Source: Pezicula radicicola (Eukaryota; Ascomycota; Leotiomycetes; Helotiales; Dermateaceae). From it: a stretch of DNA of 49,016 bases. The notes below the pieces were generated by a model. It did not search any database and was not told the origin of the DNA. It was given only the letters and a program-made list of their open reading frames with translations. The translations under genes were made by a program, and so were the position numbers. Below are positions 32,222 to 41,553 of this stretch, piece after piece (positions within the stretch are counted from its first letter, which is position 1; each line of letters starts with the position of its first letter). The stretch spans positions 3,986 through 53,001 of the forward strand of contig PDUO01000129.1 in the NCBI GenBank assembly GCA_003008705.1, in the 5' to 3' direction.

Positions 32222-34465
32222 ATGGCAGTGAAGGAGGACAAGGCCCACGCTCACGTGAAGATCCTTCCCACTGAGTTCTCTACTGCCGAAGAGAAGCAGA
32301 TCGACAATGGGTTTAGTGAAGTCGTAAAGCATGGCACCGTCAAGCTGTATAATTCTTCTGGGAAACTTCGTTTAATCCCAACACCCTCGTCCGACCCCAA
32401 CGGCACGTCTCTCTTGACATGATGGCTTCGCATCGAAATAGATACTGACATTCTGGGTTTACAGATCCATTAAGAACTCCAAGATGGCGCAAAGGGGCCG
32501 TGATCGGTGCACTATGTCTTTGTAAGTCTTGATATGAAAGAAACCCTCGGCAATGTTATGCGGCATTAATAGGATCACCTCAACAGTCACCGCCGTTGGC
32601 TTCACCGTTGGAAACAACATCATTTCCGCCTTGATTCCCATCTTGACGGTGTATTACACGTCGGGCGATGGCCCACCAGCAACGGAGCAAGACATTAACC
32701 AACTCGGGACGATTCCATCGTTGTTTCTAGGTATTGGAGCCATTATTTCCGTCATTCTTGCTCAGTGGCTTGGGACTAGAATCGTCATCTGTTTGTCGTC
32801 CCTCCTCGCTACAGGAAGTATTATGTGGTGTGCATCACACGGCTCACATCGCGGGTCGTTGTTTCGTCAGTCTTGGTTTGGGGGCAGCAGAGTCTCTCAT
32901 GCCGCTCATCATGCAAGATCTTAATTACATGCACAATCGCAACACTGTTCTTGCCCTGACGTGGGTCACTGGAGCGGTGGCTATGGGTGTGGCCTCAACA
33001 TACATTGTCACTGATCTTGATAATAACTGGAGATGGATGTATAGGATTCTTTCCATTCCTGCTCATTGGCCACGAACCGCCCAGGACCTTAGTAAGTGAA
33101 TAACGCAATATTCCTATCTTCTTTTCTGTTTGCTTGTCGGAGAAGATGCTGACCCTCGTTTATTTCAGCTGGTACTTCTACCACCGACGCTAATAGCTAT
33201 AACAAACCCGTCGTACCTACTGGTCGCCCACAGTTATACATGTACAGTTGTTGGCTTTACTCAGAACACGGCAGTGGGAAGCATGTATGGCAAGGTTTTA
33301 AAGATCTTCTACAAATCTCTCTATTTCATAATATGATCTGGGTACGTTCGCAGTACATATTATATCCTCTTGAGTCATTGGTCGTGAAGTCTTGCTAATT
33401 TCCCCTCGTTTAGATTGTTTTGATAAACGCTTACTTCCTTGGCGCATTGATTTCTTCCAATCTAACCATGGGCAACTTACTTGTCGGAGCCTACCATTGG
33501 AACACTAGGAACATCGGTCTTATAGCCGTGCCCTTGGCTATAGGCTCTTTAGTTTCGCTGATTGTCGTTGGAGCTTTGGGTGACTACATCGTCAAGTTTA
33601 TAGCGAGGAGAAATAACGGCATACACGTAAATTGCCCCAACTACCGTTTCTCTCGTTTATTTTATTTCGTCTTTGTTAAATATTTTTTGGGCTAGGCTAA
33701 TCAAGATTGAAATTAATAGCCTGAACACCAGTTGATTAACTTGATCTTGCCAATTTTAGCTTGGTTTATAGGTTGTCTTTTGTACAGCGGTTTTTCTTCC
33801 GATCCGGTGAAATACCCTGGGGTGGACCAGTTTCTATGTTAGGCTTTTAGATCTTTGCCTTGAGCACAGGTCAAGTTATACAGCGGTATTCCCGAATTGT
33901 GTCATTGATTTTGGCCTATATAGTGTACTTTTTGTGTATAATACTAATAATCTTAAAATTAAAATGTTTTTAGTTTTAGGAATTTCCCTTAGATATAATA
34001 GGAGAATAAATATAACTATATAAATAATACTTATTTTTAACCTTAAGCTTTTTAAGTTAGTAGTTAATTTATAATTAAATAAAATAGTGTCTTATAGACT
34101 TAAAAAGACAGGTTTTATAGGCGAAAAGAAGTACTGCACAGGCTAAAATCAATGACACAATTCGGGAATACCACTGTATCTACCTACGCTATCGACTGTT
34201 TCCCTGATCTCGCAGGGCCTATGTTAATTATTCTCGGTTCTTATTGTAACATTGTTGGCTTTGGAATCAGCTACAGAGCTCAAGACTTTGTTAATCGAGC
34301 TGGATTTAAAGGTTATTTTGGAACCTTTGCTGGCATCGAGGATTCAAGGCCGCGTTAACGTTAGCCAGGATCTTGATCTATGTTAAGGGCAAGTCTCTTA
34401 GGGCACGCATCGATTCATGGCCTATTCGGCACTCACGGGCTGCGAGGACCGCGGCGGAGCAGTAA
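32222..34465 (+). pseudogene. MFS transporter (DHA1-type) pseudogene with MITE insertion
   Basis: The start ATG at 32222 leads a cytosolic N-tail with KLRLIPTPSSDPN. A 62-bp GC-AG intron (32403-32464) separates this from PLRTPRWRKGAV. Transmembrane blocks follow: TVGNNIISALIPILTVYY, SLFLGIGAIISVILAQWLG, ALTWVTGAVAMGVAS with NNWRWMY, and INAYFLGALISSNLTMGNLL. An intron (about 33627-33720) joins GIH to PEHQLINLILPILAW. After STGQVI (33880) a 296-bp MITE interrupts the gene. The frame resumes with STYAIDCFPDLAG and ends at TAA 34465 (DSWPIRHSRA). An in-frame TAG (about 33848) and frameshifts, one near 33817 and one near 34347, also disable it. Fungal members of this family export small molecules. 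A role in the ETP cluster 17 kb away is possible but unproven. Confidence 0.8.
33881..34176. mobile_element. 296-bp MITE, Tc1/mariner-type
   Basis: The ends are long inverted repeats of about 45-50 bp starting CAGYGGTATTCCCGAATTG on each side. The direct flank is TA on both sides (33879-33880 and 34177-34178), the classic Tc1/mariner target duplication. Removing the element plus one TA rejoins the transporter reading frame exactly (GQVI to STYAIDC), so the insertion site is certain. The core is AT-rich with no transposase. Left/right arm mismatches are transitions (C/T, G/A), as after RIP. Confidence 0.9.
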
Positions 34466-35539
34466 ATAATGACAACGCTCGCTCCCAAAGTCTGTCAAAG
34501 ACAAGTTGTTAGCAAGCTGTACACGAATACACTGCACGTTATTGGAGCAGACATTGGCCGATGGAGGGAAAATGATGGCGAGCAGCACGGAAAGATTAAA
34601 TTGTGTCTGCGACACTAATAATTGAATTTTTCGTCGCGGCTCGACCAAAACAATATTTTTGGAGGCTCTGTCTCTGTATCTCTGCAATTATCTGTCCTTG
34701 TACAGTACTTGTGTCTGATTGAGTGTGTATATGGGTCGCCGGGTCTTTCTGAGTGGAGCTCTTCCAAAATACACCAATATCTAGCTACCACTATCAATGT
34801 TCAATGAAGGTAGGGAGTTGCTTTTTAATTACATACTATAATAGTGTTTTGGAAATCCGGTGAGGATGGTTAATATGCACAAGGCACAAGTAATGCGGCC
34901 CATACAGATGCATGTGAGGATGCCACTCAGGCTCTTTCAATCGGTAAGGTTAAGACCTTCATTGATCGGCTCCAGGAGATCGGGACATGCGGTCATAACA
35001 GTACTTGCTTTCGAGAGACAGAGCTGGTCATGAATGGAATATTCGACTTTCCTCATTATTTAATTTATTTAATTTTCTCCAATTAGGTCGACAGTCTCCT
35101 GGTTCTTTCTCTCAAATTCAAGATAGCATCTACCAAGGGGGGTCGGAAGGGCAGCAGTCAGATTGCAACGCGAGGTACCTAGATACTGTACCTCTCTCGG
35201 CATCCCGGGGNNNNNNNNNNNNNNNNGGGGTGAATTATTATCCAGCGAATACGAATCACGAGTTGGCCTACGCAACTCCTGCCCTCCCACTTCGGTAGGC
35301 TTGGAGGTGCTCCTCGGGGTTGCAGGTTGCAGCGGGCCGCTGGGGGTGGGGAGAGTCTCCCCGCACAGGAGGGGAGGCAGAAGAAACCAGGGGACGGGTA
35401 GGACAGCTTTCTTCCCGATGCAGGCAGTATTCTCGTATCAAGATTAAGGAAAACAAAAGACACTGTCAGCCCTCGCCATCATTTGACCTATTCCCCCAAT
35501 CTGACGCCTCTCTACTTTTTGGTCTTTCTCTCTACCATC
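34466..35539. other. Intergenic with assembly gap
   Basis: No gene was recognised. The CT-rich tract and ATG context at 35480-35540 belong to the 5' side of the next remnant. Confidence 0.5.
35211..35226. other. Assembly gap (16 N)
   Basis: Sixteen N between cccgggg and ggggtg. The gap is probably of unknown true length. G/C homopolymers on both sides may have stopped the reads. Confidence 0.95.
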
Positions 35540-36281
35540 ATGAAAGTCGTTGTATTTAGCGCCAGATCCACCAACGGCAACACAGAGTCGATCCTGATTA
35601 CGGCACTTCAGACAATCCAAGTTGCTTTGCCGTCAGCATCAATAACACTGATCCGACTCAATGAGCTCAATATTGGAAAAGGGACGGTAGCAGCAGGACA
35701 GATTCCCCATCCCTACATCAACGACAAGCCTCAGAATAGGATGTAAACCGCACCGCCGCCAAAACAGGCCACTGACGACAAGGCCTTCGTACTAGAGGAC
35801 ATCCTTGAGGCGGACGCGATCTTAACCAGGGCTCCTGTGTACTTACGCGTAGTATCGTAGCCCGTCAAATGGTTTTAGGACAAGATCATAGGCCTGTAGT
35901 AAGACGTCGACCTCGCGAGGATAATGATTAAACAGGGTAAAGAGTACTTAGTAGACCAGTATATCTTCAAGCCCCGGATCGCGGCGCTAGTAGCCGTTAG
36001 AGGAGCCTAGATGGACGCCCTTCAGCCTCCCTATCCTAAACCAGGTCTTCTTCTCTCTAAACATCAAGGTCGTAGACCAGATATAGGTACATGGTACCGG
36101 TCTACCGGGCTGTGCTATACTAGATAAGGCTTCGCTCGTGCGCGCGGAGAAGCTAGGCGAGGCCGTGGCTCAGTAGGCCGTGAAGCCAGCTAAGGAGAGG
36201 AGCTATGTTGGCCCGCCGGGCATGTGCCAGGGTGTGGAGCGAATATAGTTCGATTTCGAAGCTGAATATAGTATTGCCTGA
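35540..36281 (+). pseudogene. NAD(P)H-dependent FMN reductase / flavodoxin-fold pseudogene, RIP-mutated
   Basis: ATG 35540 opens MKVVVFSARSTNGNTESIL, the flavodoxin-like FMN phosphate loop (SxRxxGNT). LEADAILTRAPVYLRVVS then KWF matches the second flavin loop (PVYxxxxSxxxKxxxD). The C-terminal half (VHGTGLPGC, then EKLGEAV and AKERSYVGPPGMC) is in a shifted frame and ends at TGA 36281. At least six in-frame TAG/TAA codons interrupt it. Most sit where CAG or TGG would be expected, which is the mark of CpA-to-TpA RIP. It would reduce flavin or an Fe-S partner using NAD(P)H. Confidence 0.7.
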
Positions 36282-36512
36282 GGCAAAAGTTACTTAGATA
36301 CATTTCTATATGTGGTGGCCTTGTGTATTGGCGTAATAAGGGGAAAACGGCCGCTTAGATTAGGCTAAGTTTTAAGCTAAGAAAGTTTATTTCCCTGCAA
36401 TAAAAAACAACTATACCTCAACACTATTCAAATAACTATAACTAATAGTATCCTCCCTTACAAACCCATTTCCACCCTTATTCGTATTCGAATTCAGCAC
36501 TGCCGATCCAGA

Positions 36513-36802
36513 ATGGTCGTCTTCACCAGCCGCCAGGACAACAAGGTTGACTGCGCGACCTGCGGGGCTAAGGGCAGGCTGTAGTAGCCAACAAGGACGG
36601 TAAGATCGAGCTCGTCTTTGATGAGGAGGGCCTGAACATCTCAGTCTTTACCTTAAGGGGTTTGGACTTGTACGGGCTGGAGGTCGGCCAGTCTGCTGCA
36701 AGATTCAAGCTGTAGATACCCGATGTGGTGCCCAAGAAGGAGAGGCTTCTGGAGGTAGGTAAAGCATGGACTATTACTCCACCCAGCTTGCAGGGCGCGT
36801 GA
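36513..36802 (+). pseudogene. Unidentified small pseudogene
   Basis: ATG 36513 starts MVVFTSRQDNKVDCATCGAK. After two TAG stops, a shifted frame continues VANKDGKIELVFDEEGLNIS and VPKKERLLEV to a TGA at 36802. The CxxC and the charged, regular composition look like real coding sequence, and the TAGs look like RIP. I do not recognise the family. Confidence 0.4.
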
Positions 36803-38158
36803 TGGGGATTTTCTGCTTCGCTGTATCAGGGGAGATGGAAATACACGGTTACGACCCATACACAGGTGGATTCAGCTTGTGTACAAATAAATAACCCCAA
36901 GTTTTAATATATGAAAAAAAAAACCCTTAATTCTTCTACCTATTCTTGTCAACATGATCAAACTGAAAAATATACATGTACTAAACAGATACTTAACCAA
37001 GGTTTTCTAGACAAACTCAAAAAGATCAAAAGACACTTATATATTAAAAAAAAGCCACAGTGAACCTCTTTTCCTACTCTTGACTTTGAAATTTATCTTG
37101 TTCATGACGAAGAAATATGAGATAATGAAACAAGTAAAATATCTACAACATCATGTTCAATATATGTCTATCTACGCCTTTGTTTTCAGCAACCTCTGAT
37201 TTCTGTATACGTTTTAATCACCTTTTTTTATAAAAAAATATATTAAAGGGCGGAGTTGGACTGGGTACGGGAAGAAGCTTCCAAGAATAAGTACAAGATT
37301 CAGAACAGACAGGAGCTGTGACGGCACATACAGACGGTATCAGAAGGTCCCTCAATCAAGAGCAACGTTAACGATAGTCTAGCTTTTCGTAATTTACTAG
37401 AAAAGCCAGTTAAAAAAACCAGACGGCCGTCCAATTCCGGACGAGGCCAACCGCCTAGCTAATTAAGTAGACTGTTGGTCTAAAAAGCTAGTCCAGTCCA
37501 CTATTTTAGTGGACCAAGAAGCTGGTTTATTTGGCTTCCCCAGCTTCTTATAGACATCGTCATCGTTGATATAAGAGGAAGGAAGTCTGAGCCTGTAGAT
37601 AAATACCTATCGAACGAAGGATATTAAGCTAAAGAGAGAAGAAGAGACACAGAGAGACAGCTTGTTACAATACTTAAGTTATCCTGTGACAAGACACTAC
37701 AGTTGAATAGTATACAAAACAGATGAAAGGTTTATAAATAAATTCACCAGATTTAGAAAAGATATAAAACAAGACAAGGCTGTCCCTCTCTATCTTGGAA
37801 GTATCTCCTCTGCCAATGATACGAGAAAAAAGACAGGTAGAAGATTCAAGCTTCACCTCTAGCACATAGACCCTTTTATGTCATGCACGAAGAGAGCAGG
37901 TCTCAAAGAGGTCCATTCATCTCTGTTCTTGCCATGACTTAGATGTCACGGTGCACTAGTCTATCAGATCCTAGCCTAAGATTTCGCTTCCCAACGGCCT
38001 CTTTTTATCAATTCCAAAGAAACACGCGAGCCATCTTTCTTGCCTTTCGGTTGCCTCCTACCCCTGAAATTCGACTCCTTATTTTCTGTTCCGTATTTTC
38101 ACACTAGACTCATCCCATCCCGGGCCATGTCTTCTCCCCCCTTCCCCATCATCATGAT
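36803..38158. other. AT-rich intergenic region
   Basis: No gene was recognised. A perfect small hairpin (gtccacta-ttt-tagtggac) lies at 37496-37514. Confidence 0.5.
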
Positions 38159-38585
38159 TCATGCATTGCTGGAAGGAATCAGCGGCACCAAGAGATAGCT
38201 ATCAAACTCGCCGCCTGTATGGATGGCAATCTGGCTGCCGGCCGTGTTACATGTTGGGGCTGGCGGCAACATCGAGATACCCTCAGGTCGGAGGTTGAAG
38301 CCTGCGACGCTTAGCTGCAGCTTCTCGTCGGCCTCCCAGATTATACCTAGGGGCCAGAGCTCGACATCAACCGGCACGACCTCGCCGGGCTGGCGAAGCT
38401 GGCTGTTGGTGTGTGTGTACCGTGGACTTCGCGGTGTCTAGCTCGCGGTGCGAGACACGGAGGCGTCCGGTGGAGCCCTCGGCGAACCAGACGCTGTCTG
38501 TCGAGGGGTCCTTACTCTTGTATCGACTGTAGAGTTTTGCGCGTTCCTTCTCGGGGTTATTTGCGAGATAGCCTAACTAGTATAG
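38159..38585 (-). pseudogene. CocE/NonD family hydrolase, C-terminal remnant
   Basis: Reading leftward: AKLYSRYKSKDPSTDSVWFA, then after a frameshift PVDVELWPLGIIWEADEKLQ, LSVAGFNLRPEGI, IHTGGEFDSYLLVPLIP and a stop at 38159. This is the X-Pro dipeptidyl-peptidase C-terminal (jelly-roll) domain of CocE/NonD hydrolases, with its IEIWP, L+xxGx and HTGG blocks. The alpha/beta-hydrolase part is missing: the 5' side is cut by the tandem repeat that begins at 38572. Confidence 0.75.
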
Positions 38586-38732
38586 GTGGGTGAACCCAGC
38601 CCTGGGTTCGGGTTTTTTCCCATATAACTACAATAACAATAACGATAATATAGGGCTAGGTTTAGGTTAATTTTTAAGAACTTAAACCTAGCTTATTTTT
38701 ATATAGAAAAGTATAAGTAAAGCGCTAGAATA
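38572..38732. repeat. 161-bp tandem duplication, copy 1 (lightly mutated)
   Basis: Begins cctaactagtataggtgggt and is followed head-to-tail by copy 2. It keeps CpA/CpG-rich words such as gaacccagccctgggttcgg. Confidence 0.9.
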
Positions 38733-38893
38733 CCTAACTAGTATAGGTAGGTAAACCTAGCCCTAGGTTTAAGTTTTTTCTTATATAACTATAATAATAA
38801 TAATAATATAAGGCTAGATTTAGGTTAATTTTTAAGAACTTAAACTTAACTTATTTTTATATAAAAAAGTATAAGTAAAGTATTAAAATACTT
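38733..38893. repeat. 161-bp tandem duplication, copy 2 (RIP-mutated)
   Basis: Aligned with copy 1, almost all differences are C-to-T or G-to-A in one direction (for example gaacccagccctgggttcgg against aaacctagccctaggtttaa). This is direct evidence of RIP acting here. Confidence 0.9.
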
Positions 38894-38984
38894 AAATTAA
38901 ACTTAGTAAATCTATTACTATTATTATATTTATTATATTTTAAATTATTATTAAAGTAATATAACTTTAAGAGAATTAATCTAA

Positions 38985-39750
38985 AGGTATTTAAACCTAA
39001 GTCTTCTTGTTATAAGGATAGTATCCTGGAAGTTTAGTTAGAGCTCCTTTAGTGAAATAGATATTTCCCTCTAACTATATCTTTGGTCATTTTGATAGGT
39101 ATATCATTACCCAAGCAGTGACTTAGAATTACCCATTGACCTCTCTGGCCGTTAGTACTATACAGAAAGGGGTCTCGTGAATCCGATCTAACGTTAATTA
39201 CTCTGCTTGGAAGGTCATGGTCCTTATCCGGAGGACAAAAGGGGTGCTCGCTCCTGCATTTATCCATTCAGCAAGAAACAAGATCAAAACATGCCTCAGA
39301 GTTGGAAGTCATCTGAATAGGGCGACCACATAGAATCCTAGCTAAAGAGTTGTCTACATCGAATTAGTGTCCATGTTTGTACGAAAGCTGGCACGTTGTC
39401 TTACCCCCTTCTGTGTAGACTTCAACCCAGAGATTAAAGCACTCATTAGCTTTGATAAGAGCGTCTTGCATCAGCGTGAAGAGACAGCCACTATGATGCT
39501 CCCAGGTGATCTGAGTCTTACTAGCATCGATATCTTGATCGAAGTTGGGCCGCAGTTCTTTGGGGTGGTCTATAGAACGCTGAGCACGCATAAAAACTTG
39601 ACACAGATGGCATCCATTGCTGGCGGCTTTACACAGCGCTGTGTAGCTGCTATGATGCTTGAACCTTTCCCGAGATACAAGCTTATCGACGTCCCTGAAA
39701 TTCTCGCAGAATTCGCAAAGAACGAGGTTCTCATTAGTATTGGAAATCAT
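38985..39750 (-). pseudogene. HET-domain gene remnant (heterokaryon incompatibility)
   Basis: From ATG 39750: an N-terminal zinc-ligand-like region (CEFCENF, AASNGCHLCQVF), a linker, then MDKCRSEHPFCPPDKDHDLP and VILSHCLGNDIPIKM, the start of the HET domain (usual form LSHCWG, here W to L). After a frameshift near 39060 the conserved SLKEL, NFQDTILITRRL and FKYL block runs to about 38990, where the RIP-mutated AT tract ends the similarity. Two stops lie near 39268 and 39360. HET proteins trigger cell death on non-self fusion. The rest of the gene is lost. Confidence 0.75.
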
Positions 39751-40040
39751 GTCTAGTCAAATAAGATATCTCGACCACTCCTGATTTTCCTGTTGGTAAC
39801 AGACAAGTAATAAGAAACAGGTTTGGAATGAGGACAGGACTTAAAAGATGTTTTGCTGTCTCTTAGAGATAGCAGGAATAAACAAACGGAATCTCGACAT
39901 CTTTGCCATCTTCTTTAAGTGAAGATGCCGCCGATTTCCAACTAATCTTTATTAAGCATAGTCACTAAATGACAGTCTCCCTTGCGATTCCTAAATGCAC
40001 TCTCACGATATATCCTCTTAATAAGCAAGTCGGAAAATCT
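39751..40040. other. Intergenic between HET remnant and gasdermin-like gene
   Basis: No gene was seen. It presumably holds the 3' end of the gasdermin-like gene and the former promoter of the HET gene. Confidence 0.5.
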
Positions 40041-40895
40041 TCACATGTCCTTCCTAAAAACCGTCACATAGACTTTCTCTTCACCCTCCTCAACCACCAA
40101 CTCCTTGCCACCATCATCGAGCTCAGCTACCCTAGTATCGCAATCTTCAATGCCTAGCACATCGAAGCAATCACCCCCCGGCTCTCCATCCGGTCCAAGA
40201 ACAGTGCCCAAAGTTTCGTCGTCATCGTCCTCAACCTCTATCTGCTTATTCACAAGGATCTTTCTAATTCGAAAGGCAAACACCATATCCGAGGACCCGT
40301 GGAAGCCAAGTGTGTCTCCTTTGGATGATGACGAACCCAGCTCCGGGCTAAGCGATACAGGGGTCCCCACTCCCGTCCCATCGACACTCAATTTGAAGTC
40401 CGTTGCATTCTCCTTCTTCAGAACACGTTTGACCGTTGCTCCCGTGACAGACTTCGTGCCTACAACCAAATATATAGGCTTTTCGAAGTCGGTCCGCTTG
40501 AGATACCTCGCCACCGATTGATCCTTGACTATTTGCTGGATGAGCTTCAGATCAGGGAATGTTTCCCGCGTCTCCATTGTTTCGAACTTGTACAGGTCAT
40601 GGACCGAAGTCTTGCGACGATGACCTAGATCCAGTCCAATTCCGAGAAACTCCAGGAACTTGGTCCAGACGCCAAATTTCGTCTCATTCTCCCGCTCTCG
40701 GCTCCATTCGAAGCCTGCCTTTGTCGACTTGAGAGTGTCTTCTACCTTTGGTACCGACTTGGCTGCCAGCAGCGGTGGCACCATCTTTGTGGGTGAAACG
40801 ACAATGTTCCAGAGTGCAATGGTAGACCCTGGCTTCACATCTGGAGTATAATCCCAGCTTGGGGACAGGAAGTAGTTCTTGACCTCGGTCGCCAT
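40041..40895 (-). CDS. Gasdermin-like pore-forming protein (candidate)
   Basis: An uninterrupted 284-codon ORF without introns, ATG at 40895. No signal peptide or TM segment is visible. Residues 1-230 form one globular-looking unit (SPSWDYTPDVKPGSTIALWN, KPIYLVVGTKSVTGATVKRV, SDMVFAFRIRKILV). The last 55 residues are acidic and flexible (VEDDDDE, EPGGDCFDV, ending VTVFRKDM). Size, the KPxYxVxG and VFAFRxRKI blocks, and a detachable C-tail fit fungal gasdermin-like proteins such as HET-Q1, which are activated when a subtilisin-like protease removes the short C-terminal inhibitory tail. A same-strand S8 protease gene lies 658 bp upstream (41554-44634), as in known fungal pairs. The family call rests on remembered motifs and context and needs structure-based confirmation; otherwise it is an intact conserved fungal protein of unknown function. 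Confidence 0.6.
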   Translation of the reverse strand: MATEVKNYFLSPSWDYTPDVKPGSTIALWNIVVSPTKMVPPLLAAKSVPKVEDTLKSTKAGFEWSRERENETKFGVWTKFLEFLGIGLDLGHRRKTSVHDLYKFETMETRETFPDLKLIQQIVKDQSVARYLKRTDFEKPIYLVVGTKSVTGATVKRVLKKENATDFKLSVDGTGVGTPVSLSPELGSSSSKGDTLGFHGSSDMVFAFRIRKILVNKQIEVEDDDDETLGTVLGPDGEPGGDCFDVLGIEDCDTRVAELDDGGKELVVEEGEEKVYVTVFRKDM

Positions 40896-41553
40896 CTCGA
40901 TTGAAAGCGCAACAGACGCGGGCAGTTGAGGAGAGGGATGAGGCTTCCGGGCCCCAGGCAGATGATTTCGTGGGTAGTTGAAAGAAAGTAGTAGGACGGT
41001 ATAGCATACAAAGCAATTCTAATCACCAAAACCCATAAGAGTTAATTAGTCCGTGGTGCCGAATCCAGCTTCTCCGGGCTTGGTATTCTGATGCCTTCGA
41101 GGATCATCAGCTGAAAAGGGTTTGTTGGCATGAAACCCCGCCCGTCCTTGAGGCGAGAAGTCTTCCGATCACATGCATTTGCTGGTTCAATCGGAGTCGC
41201 TGCTTGAGAAGGCAGCATCTGGCTTAAGAGCCTCCCAATGAAATGCAGTCGGCTCTTGTCATCGCCGTTATCAGCGCCATGCAGTGGAACATGCGACTGC
41301 CAGGTTGCATTGGACTTGTGGCGCACACCATGAATGAGCTCTGACAAGACTCGGAATCAAATTGTGATTTGATACAGTATCACTGGCTTGATAAGTCTTT
41401 CATAAAGTTCATCCAGGATGTATGCACTGAGTATGCACTGATCTCAATTCTTCTAGATCGTGATCTTCTAGACTTAGTTACAAAGCCGCTAACAATCCTG
41501 CAAGATCGGATGCCGTCAGTCTAGGATCATCAGATGTCTTCCCTGAGCGTTTT
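40896..41553. other. Promoter region of gasdermin-like gene
   Basis: Contains a 101-codon minus-strand frame (41042-41347) without an ATG start (it begins with TTG) and without a recognisable family. It may be a decayed fragment. No other gene was seen. Confidence 0.4.

Noticed and set aside
34152..34358. Separate gene starting MTQFGNTTV
   Set aside because: The first codons are the MITE terminal repeat; the rest is the last exon of the interrupted MFS transporter.
41042..41347. 101-codon minus-strand frame between protease and gasdermin-like gene
   Set aside because: It starts with TTG and not ATG, and no family was recognised. It could be a fragment, so it is mentioned only in the intergenic entry.
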